Below the pieces are notes generated by a model. It was given only the letters and a program-made list of their open reading frames with translations. It was not told where the DNA came from and made no database searches. Made by a program: the position numbers and the translations under genes. From Streptomyces globisporus (GTDB lineage Bacteria; Actinomycetota; Actinomycetes; Streptomycetales; Streptomycetaceae): DNA of 47,356 nt. This document shows, in pieces, positions 9,963 through 17,515 of this stretch (position 1 is its first letter; each line of letters starts with the position of its first letter). The stretch is taken from assembly GCF_003501885.1 (NCBI RefSeq), contig NZ_QWFA01000046.1, positions 1 through 47,356 of the forward strand. The letters run 5' to 3'.

Positions 9963-10003
9963 CCCGTACCCGGGCCCGGGGGATTCCCGGCCCCGGGTAC
10001 GGG
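9963..10003 (+). terminator. Hairpin downstream of the terpene synthase
   Basis: A perfect 12-bp stem, CCCGTACCCGGG with its complement CCCGGGTACGGG, begins 13 bases after the terpene synthase stop. No U-tract follows, as is common for terminators in this GC range. Confidence 0.6.
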
Positions 10004-10133
10004 CCGACCTGGACGCTCACCGGTCGATCAGCCGCCTGGGGGGTGTCGCGGGCCACCGCTTCGGGGCAGGCATACATCCGTGCCGTGGCCTTCGGCACGC
10101 AGGGCCGCCCGGCGAAAGGGATCGGCAGGCACC

Positions 10134-11648
10134 ATGACCGACATCGTGGCGGGGGCTCCCCACGACAGCGTGGCGGGCGCCCCGCAGGTGACGACCGTGC
10201 ACGGCACCGTGCGCGGGGCGGTGGAGCGGGGCGTCGCGGTCTTCCGCGGCATCCCGTACGCGGCTGCGCCGGTGGGCGCGCTGAGGTTCCGCGCGCCCGA
10301 GCCGCCGGAGCCGTGGACGGGGGTGCGGGAGGCCGTGGCGTACGGGCCGACCGCCCCGAAGCGGCCCTACGCCCCGCCGCTGGACCGGCTGCTGCCGGAC
10401 CCGGCGGTGCCGGGCGACGACTGGCTGAACCTCAATGTGTGGACGCCCTCGCCGCGGCCGGACCGGGCCGCCGGGCTGCCCGTCCTCGTGTGGATCCACG
10501 GCGGCTCGCTGGTGCACGGCTCCTCGGCGGTGCCGGTGTACGACGGGTCCGCGTTCGCACGGGACGGGGTGATCCTCGTCTCCGTCAACTACCGCCTGGG
10601 CGTCGAGGGCTTCGGCGTCCTCCCGGACGCGCCCGCCAACCGGGGCCTGCTGGACCAGCTGGCCGCCCTGGAGTGGGTGCGCGACAACATCGCGGCGTTC
10701 GGCGGCGACCCGGGCCGGGTGACGGTGGCCGGGGAGTCGGCGGGCGCGATCTCCATCGCCGGGCTGCTGGCCGCGCCCCGGTCGGAGGGGCTCTTCCGTC
10801 GGGCGGTGCTCCAGAGCGGGGCGCCCGCCGCGCTGCCCCCGGACGCGGCGCGCGGGACGACCGAGCTGATCGCGCGGAGGCTCGGGGTGCCCGCGACGGC
10901 CGCCGCGCTGGCCGCCGTGGACCCGGAGGCGCTGCTGACCGCGCAGACCGAGGTCACCAGCGGCGGCAACCCGCTGACCGGCCGCCACTCCTTCCAGCTG
11001 GTCATCGACGGCGACCTGCTGCCCCAGGACCCGGTGGCGGCGCTGGAGGCGGGCGCGTCCGCGGAGGTGGACCTGCTGCTGGGGACGAACACCGAGGAGT
11101 ACCGGCTCTGGTTCGTGCCCGGCGGCCTGACCGAGAAGATCAGCCGGCTGAAGCTGCGGCTGGCACTGCTGAAGTTCCGGGTGCCGAACGCCACCGCCCG
11201 CGCCTACCGCGCCAACCGCCCGGACGCCACCCCGGGTGAGATCCTCGGCGCGCTCGCGACGGACCTGCTGCTGCGGGTCCCCCTCAACCGGCTGGCCGAC
11301 GCCCGGACGGACGCGCCCGGCGCCACGTACGTGTACGAGTTCGGCTGGGCCACCCCCGTACAGCGGCTCGGCGCCTGCCACGCGCTGGAACTGGGCTTCG
11401 TCTTCGACACGCTCGCCCACCCCGACACGCAGGCCCTGACCGGCCCGGACGCCCCGCAGGAGCTGGCGGACGCGATGCACCGGGCGTGGGTGGACTTCGC
11501 GACGGGCGGGGACCCGGGGTGGCCGTCCTGGGACGCGCGGCGGCCGGTGGGGTTCTTCACCCAGGGCCTCGGCCCGGCCGGTCCGGCCGTGGTCCTGGCC
11601 CCGCGCGACGACGAGCTGCGGAGCTGGGAGCCGTACCGGAGCGCCTAG
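10134..11648 (+). CDS. Type-B carboxylesterase (alpha/beta hydrolase)
   Basis: The product is 504 aa. It follows the type-B carboxylesterase plan: GTVRG and FRGIPYAAAPVGALRFRAPE near the N-terminus, oxyanion hole HGG at 122-124, nucleophile Ser202 in GESAGA, probable acid Glu321 (TNTEEY) and His416 (GACHALELG). It should hydrolyse carboxylic esters in the cytoplasm; no signal peptide is visible. It sits 183 bp after the terpene synthase on the same strand but behind a hairpin, so co-transcription is doubtful. Its TAG stop shares bases with the convergent CopD-like gene (11645-11648). Confidence 0.92.
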   Translation: MTDIVAGAPHDSVAGAPQVTTVHGTVRGAVERGVAVFRGIPYAAAPVGALRFRAPEPPEPWTGVREAVAYGPTAPKRPYAPPLDRLLPDPAVPGDDWLNLNVWTPSPRPDRAAGLPVLVWIHGGSLVHGSSAVPVYDGSAFARDGVILVSVNYRLGVEGFGVLPDAPANRGLLDQLAALEWVRDNIAAFGGDPGRVTVAGESAGAISIAGLLAAPRSEGLFRRAVLQSGAPAALPPDAARGTTELIARRLGVPATAAALAAVDPEALLTAQTEVTSGGNPLTGRHSFQLVIDGDLLPQDPVAALEAGASAEVDLLLGTNTEEYRLWFVPGGLTEKISRLKLRLALLKFRVPNATARAYRANRPDATPGEILGALATDLLLRVPLNRLADARTDAPGATYVYEFGWATPVQRLGACHALELGFVFDTLAHPDTQALTGPDAPQELADAMHRAWVDFATGGDPGWPSWDARRPVGFFTQGLGPAGPAVVLAPRDDELRSWEPYRSA

Positions 11649-12703
11649 GGGGTGAGCGAGATCCAGTGGGGATCGGGGACCACGGTGAGGACCGCCGAGA
11701 CCACCACGACCAGGCCCAGCACGACCTGTTCGCGGCGGGCCAGCCGGTGTGCGACCGACGGGTCGGTGTCCCGGAGCATCCGCCGCCGCGCCGCCAGGGC
11801 CAGCACGCTGACGACGGCCATCAGCGCCAGCTTGAGCAGCAGGGTGCGTCCGTAGGCGGAGGTGAACACCACGTCCAGCGGCAACCGGCGCAGCATCGAG
11901 GCGGTCCCGGTGGCGGCGAGGGCGACGTACAGCCAGATCGCCAGGCGTGCGTACCGGCCGAGCAGGGCGCGGGCCGCGACGGGTGAGCCGCGCCAGAGCC
12001 ACATGGTGCGCAGGACGTACAGCAGGCCGCCGGTCCACAGCGAGGCGGCCGTCAGATGGACGACGGTGAGGGCGGCGCCGAACTCCGGGCTGTACGCCTC
12101 CGGGTGGGCGCGCAGGGCCTCCGCGCCGATGACGACGGCGAGCGGGGCGAGCGCGAGGGCCGGGCGTCTGCTCGCGGCGCAGAGGGCGGCGACGACCAGG
12201 CCGTTGGCGATGAGGAGGAGCAGGCCGCCCTCGCGGGTGCCGTAGGTCTCGGTGATCCCGAGGTCGCTGACGGCGGCGAGCCGGACGATCTGCCCGGCCG
12301 CGGCGGCGGCCCCGGCGAGCGAGGCGAACACCGCCCAGCTCCGTACGGCGGTACGGGGTCGGCCCCGGACGGGCCGGATGAGCTGCGGGGCGAGCAGTTC
12401 GCCCAGATGGACGGCGAGCGCGGCGAACAGGACGGTGCGGAGCACGGTGGTGAGCCCCGCGCCGGGTATCCGGAGTTCACCGGTGCCGCGCGCCATGAGG
12501 CCGGGCCCGAACAGCGCGATGAGGAGGGCGAGGAGTCCCGCCGCGCCGAGCAGGAGAAGGGCCGTCCACGAGCGGCGGGGTGCCGTCGCCAGGGACGCTC
12601 CCTCGGGTATCGCACCTGTCTCGCCGACGAGCGGCACGGCGCTGGGCACGCTGCTCGCCGGCATCGTCGGCGTGGCCGGGTCGGCCGGAGGTCCGGAGAA
12701 CAT
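11645..12703 (-). CDS. CopD-family integral membrane protein
   Basis: The product is 352 aa with about eight hydrophobic helices. The C-terminal half holds the CopD domain, with LTVVHLTAASLWTGGLLYVL including the conserved His and the LLLKLALMAVVSVLALAARR segment. CopD proteins are linked to copper uptake or handling across the membrane. No CopC partner is fused or adjacent, so the metal role is family-based. The start is uncertain: GTG at 12736, GTG at 12706 or ATG at 12703. I prefer the last pair because GAGGA lies 7-10 bases upstream. It overlaps the esterase stop by four bases in convergent orientation. Confidence 0.82.
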   Translation of the reverse strand: MFSGPPADPATPTMPASSVPSAVPLVGETGAIPEGASLATAPRRSWTALLLLGAAGLLALLIALFGPGLMARGTGELRIPGAGLTTVLRTVLFAALAVHLGELLAPQLIRPVRGRPRTAVRSWAVFASLAGAAAAAGQIVRLAAVSDLGITETYGTREGGLLLLIANGLVVAALCAASRRPALALAPLAVVIGAEALRAHPEAYSPEFGAALTVVHLTAASLWTGGLLYVLRTMWLWRGSPVAARALLGRYARLAIWLYVALAATGTASMLRRLPLDVVFTSAYGRTLLLKLALMAVVSVLALAARRRMLRDTDPSVAHRLARREQVVLGLVVVVSAVLTVVPDPHWISLTP

Positions 12704-12844
12704 CACGGCTCGATCCTCGTCGGTGGACAAAGCCACAGCAAGCCGCGCACGGCGGGCAGGAGGGGTGCTTCCGGACGTACGCGGCGGCGGCCGGCCCCCG
12801 ACGGCGCGGGACCGACCGCCGCAACGGATGAGGCTCTACGTTGC

Positions 12845-13060
12845 TCAGGCCTTGTTCTGTGCGGCCCAGAACTCGTCGAAGGTGAGCAGGCCGTCGCCGT
12901 TGCCGTCGTGTGCGTTGATGATCGCCTGCGCCACCGTCTCGGTGACGAAGGGGTCGCCCAGCTGGGCCATCGCGCTCTTGTACTCGTTGGCCGTGATGAG
13001 GCCGTCGCCGTTCGCGTCGAACCTCTCGAATACCGTGCGCGCCGACTCGATGTCCGCCAC
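12845..13060 (-). CDS. Small two-EF-hand calcium-binding protein
   Basis: The product is 71 aa from a GTG start, with an AAGGGG-like ribosome site. It carries two canonical EF-hand loops: DANGDGLITANE (15-26) and DGNGDGLLTFDE (52-63), with acidic residues at positions 1, 3/5 and 12 of each. It has no signal or membrane segment and is essentially one EF-hand pair, as in the calmodulin-like Cab proteins known in Streptomyces. A cytosolic Ca2+ sensor or buffer is the likely role; the target is unknown. It lies 142 bp upstream of the CopD-like gene on the same strand. Confidence 0.93.
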   Translation of the reverse strand: MADIESARTVFERFDANGDGLITANEYKSAMAQLGDPFVTETVAQAIINAHDGNGDGLLTFDEFWAAQNKA

Positions 13061-13099
13061 TGTTCCGCCCCTTCGTGATGCCGAATGTCAGGGGTCAGA

Positions 13100-13936
13100 T
13101 TATCCGGCCGTCCGGGTGACTCCGGCGGCCGGTCGGTCCAGCAGATCCGTGGCCGTCACCGCGTGCAGCCCGCGGCGGCCGATCTCGGCGAGGAGCAGCG
13201 GCAGCGCCTCGACGGTGACCGGGCGGCCGAGACTCAGCTCCACCACCGATCCGTTGCGCAGCTCCCCGGCCACCTTCCGGGTGACGGCGGCGACCCGGGT
13301 GGCCGCGTGGTCGCGCGACTCCACGTCGCAGCCGAGGACATGGGGGTAGCCGGCCCGCCGGGCGAGGCGCTGGACGAGCGGGGAGGCGTACGCGGTGGGC
13401 GAGGGCCGGAACCAGGCGCCGATGGACCCGGTGAGCCGGCGCAGCCGCCGGGCGCAGGCGGCGATCTCCTCGTACGCGGCGCGCTCGTCCAGGGCCGCGA
13501 GGTCGAGGTGGCGCTCGGTGTGGTTGCCGATCTCATGGCCCCCGTCGAGGATCCGGCGGGCCAGTCCGGGGTGCTCGGCGAGCCAGGTCCCGACCGCGAG
13601 GACGGTGACGCGCGCCCCGGCCCGTTCGCACCGGGCGAGCGCGGTGCGGGCGAGGTCCGGGTCGCCCCGCCCGTCGAAGGTGAGGGCGATGCGGGGCCGG
13701 TCGCGGGGGCCGTGGGCGATCCGGAAGGGCGCCCCGGGGAAGCGGCGCGGGGCGGCGGCGGGTGCGGTGGCCGGGGCGGCGGAGCCGGTGGCACCCGGGG
13801 CGCCGGGCCCGGGGGCGGCGGCTCGACCGAATGCACCGCTGCGTGCGCAGCCTGCGGAAAGGGCAGCGGCCAGCGCCCCGGCAGCCCCCACCCCCAGCAC
13901 GTCGCGGCGGCCCATCGGAGCCCTGCGTCCGTCCAT
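13100..13936 (-). CDS. Exported polysaccharide deacetylase-like protein with degenerate NodB motifs
   Basis: The product is 278 aa from ATG 13936 (GAGGTGG upstream). The N-terminus has a twin-arginine motif (GRRDVLG, R10-R11), a hydrophobic stretch and a Cys30 after LSAG, suggesting Tat export with possible lipidation. After a Pro/Ala linker, the NodB domain has IALTFDGRGD where TFDD is usual (second metal Asp replaced by Gly89), an intact HTERH (H139, H143), FRPSPTAYASP, and GCDVESRDH. The terminal motif reads VVELSLGRP instead of one containing LH. Catalysis may be altered or lost. The family removes acetyl groups from peptidoglycan, chitin or related glycans. An upstream ATG at 13984 is less likely, as it would precede the Tat signal. 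Confidence 0.82.
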   Translation of the reverse strand: MDGRRAPMGRRDVLGVGAAGALAAALSAGCARSGAFGRAAAPGPGAPGATGSAAPATAPAAAPRRFPGAPFRIAHGPRDRPRIALTFDGRGDPDLARTALARCERAGARVTVLAVGTWLAEHPGLARRILDGGHEIGNHTERHLDLAALDERAAYEEIAACARRLRRLTGSIGAWFRPSPTAYASPLVQRLARRAGYPHVLGCDVESRDHAATRVAAVTRKVAGELRNGSVVELSLGRPVTVEALPLLLAEIGRRGLHAVTATDLLDRPAAGVTRTAG

Positions 13937-14153
13937 GCCCGACCACCTCACGTTCCACGGGTACGACCGATTCCCGGGGGACACAGTAGGTGCGGACTGA
14001 CCGAAATGGGACGATTGCGCAGTTCAGCAGATGATCAATGAATCATTCAAGCGCTGCCATAAAAATGCATGGAAAACCAGGCAAGTGACCGAGCACACCT
14101 GCGATTCAACCGAGAGTTGCCCGTTTGTTCCTTAAATATTCCGACAAGTCGCT

Positions 14154-14183
14154 TTGGCACCGGGGTCGCCCGTCTGCCATAGT
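14154..14183 (+). promoter_or_regulatory. Candidate sigma-70-type promoter for a small RNA
   Basis: TTGGCA at 14154-14159 and CATAGT at 14178-14183 are separated by 18 bases, close to the principal-sigma consensus of Streptomyces. Transcription would start near 14190. No open reading frame with a ribosome site follows on the plus strand before the downstream hairpin. Confidence 0.5.
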
Positions 14184-14189
14184 CGGAGC

Positions 14190-14310
14190 CACGACCCCCA
14201 TTGACCCGGGCCAGGTCGTCCTGAGCGGCCGTGAACACACCCCCCATTTCACGGCCCCCGTCAGAAGCCCCCGCAGCGCCGCACCACGGCCGACCGGGGG
14301 CTTCTGCGTT
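14190..14310 (+). ncRNA. Candidate structured small RNA with three hairpins
   Basis: About 120 nt can be bounded by the promoter-like site upstream and a 12-bp terminator-type hairpin. It contains three successive stems: ACGACC/GGTCGT (14191-14219), GGCCGTGAA/TTCACGGCC (14227-14256) with the C-rich loop CACACCCCCCAT, and CAGAAGCCCCCG/CGGGGGCTTCTG (14262-14306), followed by CGTTTC. A C-rich exposed loop could pair with G-rich ribosome sites. No Rfam family is recognised by eye. Alternatively the last hairpin is just the terminator of the convergent ATPase gene. Confidence 0.45.
14262..14306. terminator. Terminator hairpin between the small RNA and the ATPase gene
   Basis: A perfect 12-bp stem CAGAAGCCCCCG/CGGGGGCTTCTG with a 21-nt loop, 25 bp beyond the minus-strand ATPase stop at 14331. 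On the plus strand it is followed by CGTTTC. It can serve both converging transcripts. Confidence 0.65.
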
Positions 14311-14330
14311 TCGGCGCGAGGCTCCGCGTA

Positions 14331-14927
14331 TCAGCGGTCGGAGATCCGCATCTCGAACCAGGTGGTCTTGCCGCGCGGCAGCAGGTCCACGCCCCAGCGG
14401 TCGGAGAGCTTGTCGACGAGGAAGAGCCCGCGGCCGCTGACGTCCATCTCGCGCACCGGCATCAGACACGGCAGCCCGCGCGAGGGGTCACGCACCTCGA
14501 TGCGGATCCACCCCCGGCGGCGCACCATGCGTAACCCGAAGACCCGGGCCCCGGTGTGGCGCACGGCGTTGCCGACGAGCTCGGAGACCAGGAGCACCGC
14601 GTACTCCGCGGTCTGCGGCGAGAGGGCCCACTGGCGGAGCACGACGCAGGAGGTGAGCCGACGGGCCGTCGCCGCCGACTCCGGGCGGGACGGCAGCCGG
14701 ACCTCCCCCTCGGTCGGATTTCCGAACAACTCCAGCGCCTTGAACGCCTGTTCGTCATCCATGATCGACGAACTGCGTGCCGCCGTCGCGCTGCTGCGCG
14801 GTCGCGGCTGCTCCACACCCTCCAGGCCCGCCATGCCCACCATCATGGCCGCACGGATCGCCTTCCGGGGCCGTTCCTTCGGAATCCGCACCCCGGACCG
14901 ACGGGGTTCACGGAAGGCTTTCGGCAT
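14331..14927 (-). CDS. Histidine-kinase-like ATPase, anti-sigma-factor type regulator, with TTA codon
   Basis: The product is 198 aa from ATG 14927; a start at 14984 or an internal one is possible. The C-terminal 130 residues are a HATPase_c_2 domain: N box LLVSELVGNAVRHTGARVFG and G box EMDVSGRGLFLVDKLSDRWG. There is no dimerisation/phosphoacceptor domain, as in RsbW/SpoIIAB-like proteins that bind sigma factors or anti-anti-sigma factors. The N-terminal region is basic. One leucine (in FGLRM) is encoded by TTA (14534-14532 on the minus strand, in frame), which should place translation under bldA control. Neighbours do not reveal the partner. Confidence 0.88.
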   Translation of the reverse strand: MPKAFREPRRSGVRIPKERPRKAIRAAMMVGMAGLEGVEQPRPRSSATAARSSSIMDDEQAFKALELFGNPTEGEVRLPSRPESAATARRLTSCVVLRQWALSPQTAEYAVLLVSELVGNAVRHTGARVFGLRMVRRRGWIRIEVRDPSRGLPCLMPVREMDVSGRGLFLVDKLSDRWGVDLLPRGKTTWFEMRISDR

Positions 14928-15014
14928 ATGCCCATGGCAATCCAACCCCGCGAACGACCCACCTGAGCTGCGACGACACCCCACCCGACGCGCACGCCCC
15001 GAACGACGACGGCA

Positions 15015-15043
15015 CCGGGCCTTAAGGTTGCCTTAAGGCCCGG
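15015..15043. repeat. Perfect 13-bp inverted repeat with two CCTTAAGG cores
   Basis: CCGGGCCTTAAGG, a TTG loop, and CCTTAAGGCCCGG form a perfect 13-bp hairpin. It lies 101 bp after the enoyl-CoA hydratase stop and 88 bp upstream of the ATPase start, so it could be a terminator for the former or an operator for the latter. Each arm also contains the 8-bp palindrome CCTTAAGG, which favours a dimeric protein site. Confidence 0.6.
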
Positions 15044-15110
15044 ATAATCCGCCCTGATTGGTGAACCCCGCGCGCGGGGCCCACCCGACCCGACTATCGG
15101 CGGCCCCGAC

Positions 15111-15146
15111 CTGACTACGGATCACCGGTCATCTGACTACGGATCA
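15111..15146. repeat. 14-bp direct repeat at the 3' end of the enoyl-CoA hydratase gene
   Basis: CTGACTACGGATCA occurs at 15111-15124 and again at 15133-15146. The second copy includes the hydratase stop codon (15144-15146). A related CGACTATCGG lies at 15091-15100. It looks like a small local duplication. Confidence 0.6.
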
Positions 15147-15911
15147 GAGGAACGTCGCCTTCCCCGGCCCCTCCTCCACGAAGCTGCGCATCCCCCGCTC
15201 GCGGTCCTCCGTGGCGAACAGACCCGAGAACCAGTTCCGCTCGATGGTGAGTCCGGTGTCGATGTCCGTCTCCAGCCCGGCGTCGATCGACTCCTTGGCC
15301 GCGCGCAGTGCCAGCGCGGGGCCCTTGGCCAGCTTCGAGGCCCACGCGTGGGCCTGGTCGTAGACCTCGGCGGCCGGGACCACGCGGTCGACCAGGCCCA
15401 GGGTCAGGGCCTCCTCCGCCTTGACCATGCGACCGGTGAAGATCAGGTCCTTGGCGCGGGAGGGGCCGATCAGGCGGGCGAGGCGCTGGGTGCCGCCGGC
15501 GCCGGGGATCAGGCCGAGGAGGATCTCCGGCTGGCCGAGCTTGGCGTTGTCGGCGGCGATCCGGAAGTCGGCGCAGAGTGCAAGTTCGCAGCCGCCGCCG
15601 AGCGCGTAGCCGGTGACGGCGGCGACGACCGGCTTGGGGATGCGGGCGACGGCGGTGAAGGCGTCCTGGAGGCCCTTGGAGCGGAGGACCATCGCGGTGT
15701 GGTCCATCGCCTGCATCTCCTTGATGTCCGCGCCCGCCGCGAACACCTTCTCGCCGCCGTAGAGGATCACGGCGCGAACGTCCTCGCGCCGGGTCGCCTC
15801 CTCGGCCAGCTCCCGCAGCCGGTCCTGGATCGCGACGTCCAGGGCGTTCATGGGCGGCCGGTCGAGCTGGATGGTGCCGACGCCGTCGCGTACTTCGAAG
15901 GTCACAGTCAT
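15144..15911 (-). CDS. Enoyl-CoA hydratase/isomerase family protein
   Basis: The product is 255 aa, the full length of a crotonase. It shows FAAGADIKEMQAM (CoA-binding oxyanion region), the signature GYALGGGCELALCADFRIA with the first catalytic Glu position, and LGQPEILLGLIPGAGGTQRL with the second. It should hydrate trans-2-enoyl-CoA in fatty-acid or amino-acid degradation; the exact substrate is not readable. It appears monocistronic. The ATG at 15911 lies inside the arm of a 34-bp perfect inverted repeat, so a transcript starting far upstream would bury its start in a hairpin. Confidence 0.95.
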   Translation of the reverse strand: MTVTFEVRDGVGTIQLDRPPMNALDVAIQDRLRELAEEATRREDVRAVILYGGEKVFAAGADIKEMQAMDHTAMVLRSKGLQDAFTAVARIPKPVVAAVTGYALGGGCELALCADFRIAADNAKLGQPEILLGLIPGAGGTQRLARLIGPSRAKDLIFTGRMVKAEEALTLGLVDRVVPAAEVYDQAHAWASKLAKGPALALRAAKESIDAGLETDIDTGLTIERNWFSGLFATEDRERGMRSFVEEGPGKATFL

Positions 15912-15990
15912 GCCTAGAGGTTAGGGCGTGTCCGGCGTCGTGGACCCGGTCATGACCGCCGGACACGCCCTAACCTCTAGGCATGACTGT
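15904..15990. repeat. 34-bp perfect inverted repeat over the enoyl-CoA hydratase start
   Basis: Arms 15904-15937 and 15957-15990 are perfectly complementary, with a 19-bp spacer. Past a single mismatch, two more base pairs extend the match. The arms contain GGTTAGGGCGTGTCCGGC. The left arm includes the first codons and upstream region of the hydratase gene, and the right arm is an inverted copy of them. It lies between the hydratase start and the stop of the upstream L,D-transpeptidase on the same strand (16033), so it may terminate that transcript. Its length and perfection exceed a normal terminator. Confidence 0.85.
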
Positions 15991-16032
15991 CACAGCACCG
16001 GGCCCGCCGGGTCGTACGGGAGCGGGAGAGCG

Positions 16033-17283
16033 TTACTTCTTCCACTCCTCCCAGTCCATGTTCCAGCCGTTGAGGCCGTTGTCCGGAGCGATCTGCTTGT
16101 CCTTGGAGTTCTTCACGATGACCACGTCGCCGATCATCGACTTGTTGTAGAACCACGCCGCCGGCGTCTGGTTGTCGTAGCCGCCGCGCACATCGCGCAG
16201 ACCGACACAGCCGTGGCTGGTGTTGGTGTTGCCGAAGATCGAGGACGCGCCCCAGTAGTTGCCGTGCAGGAAGGTGCCCGAGGTGGACAGCCGCATGGCG
16301 TGCGGGACGTCCTTGATGTCGTACTCGCCGCCGAAGCCGACGGTGTCGCCGTTCATCCGGGTCACCTTGAGCTTCTCGCTGATGACCATCTGACCGTTGT
16401 ACGTGGTCGTCGCCGGGGCGCCCGCGGAGATCGGGATGTCCTTGATCTGCTTGCCGTCGCGGACCACCTTCATCCGCTTGCTGCTCGCGTCGACGGTGGA
16501 GACCTGGCTGCGGCCGATGGTGAACTTCACCGTCTTTGCCTGCTTGCCGTAGACGCCCGGCCGGCCCTCGACGCCGTCGAGGTTGAGCTCGACGGTCACC
16601 TTGGTGCCCGGCTTCCAGTACTTCTCGGGACGGAAGTCGAGGCGGTCGTTGCCGAACCAGTGGCCCTCGATCTCGACGGCCGGTTCGGCCGTCACCTTGA
16701 TGCCCTTCTCCACCGCGTCCGGGTCGGTGATGCCACGGGTGAAGTTGATGGAGACCGGCATGCCGACGCCGACGGTGGAGCCGTCCTCGGGCGTGTAGTG
16801 GCCGATGAAGGTGTTCGCCGGGACGAGCGTGGTGAAGGTGGTGTCCTTCGCCGACTCACGGCCCTCGGAGTCCTTGGCGACCGCGTGCACCGTGTACTTG
16901 GTGGAGGCGGCGAGGTGGCGCTCGGGCGTCCAGCTCGCGCCGTCGGCGGAGATCTCGCCCTCGACCTCGTTGCCCTTGGGGTCGGCGACCTTCACCGTGG
17001 TCAGCTTGCCCTGCTCGGCGCCGATCTTCAGGGCGCCGCTGGTCGCCACGGACTCCGCCCCGTCCTTGGGCGCGATGGTCACGACCGCCTGCGAGGCGGT
17101 CGTGTCCTCCTTCTTCGTGCCGCCCGCCGGCCCCTTCTTGTCCCCCGCGTCGGCGCTGCCGCCGCCTCCGCACGCCGTCACCAGCACCAGCAGTGCCCCC
17201 AGAACCAGGGCCAGAAGCCCCGGTCCGCCGCGCCGCTTCCCGCTCGCCCCGGCCGATGCCCCCGATATCGGCTGCCCGTTCAC
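16033..17283 (-). CDS. Lipoprotein L,D-transpeptidase with Ig-like domains (LdtMt2 type), copy 1
   Basis: The product is 416 aa from GTG 17283, chosen because AGGGGAG lies about nine bases upstream; a start at 17304 is possible. The N-terminus is a type II signal with Cys38 after LVTA. Two Ig-like modules follow (about 65-280). The YkuD catalytic domain ends with HGNYWGASSIFGNTNTSHGC, with nucleophile Cys359. These enzymes make 3-3 crosslinks in peptidoglycan on the outer face of the membrane. The C-terminal tail is Trp-rich (GLNGWNMDWEEWKK). It is preceded on the same strand by a related enzyme at 17516-18757. Confidence 0.95.
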   Translation of the reverse strand: MNGQPISGASAGASGKRRGGPGLLALVLGALLVLVTACGGGGSADAGDKKGPAGGTKKEDTTASQAVVTIAPKDGAESVATSGALKIGAEQGKLTTVKVADPKGNEVEGEISADGASWTPERHLAASTKYTVHAVAKDSEGRESAKDTTFTTLVPANTFIGHYTPEDGSTVGVGMPVSINFTRGITDPDAVEKGIKVTAEPAVEIEGHWFGNDRLDFRPEKYWKPGTKVTVELNLDGVEGRPGVYGKQAKTVKFTIGRSQVSTVDASSKRMKVVRDGKQIKDIPISAGAPATTTYNGQMVISEKLKVTRMNGDTVGFGGEYDIKDVPHAMRLSTSGTFLHGNYWGASSIFGNTNTSHGCVGLRDVRGGYDNQTPAAWFYNKSMIGDVVIVKNSKDKQIAPDNGLNGWNMDWEEWKK

Positions 17284-17515
17284 TGTGGTCGTCTCCCCTC
17301 GCACGGCCCGGCTCCCGCCATGGCCCGCACCCCCGCGCGCTACACCTGCACGCCCGTCGCAAGATAATCACATCGCGGGCGCGGTGAACTCCCTCCGGAA
17401 TGTCACCGTTCCGTCCCAACCGGTCCGGCCGGATCGCTGGGAGCGGTGCAGGTGGCGCGGGGTGCCGGGGGCGAAGCGGCCGGGGCCGGAATCCGGACCC
17501 GCCGGTGCCGTGGTC

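Larger units (their letters stand above)
13937..14330. other. 394-bp gap: AT-rich stretch plus candidate small RNA
   Basis: Bases 14020-14150 are notably AT-rich for this genome (AATGAATCATTCAAG, CCTTAAATATTCC), typical of promoter DNA. No protein-coding frame with streptomycete codon bias was found. The right part holds the promoter, three hairpins and terminator-like structure described separately. Confidence 0.5.
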
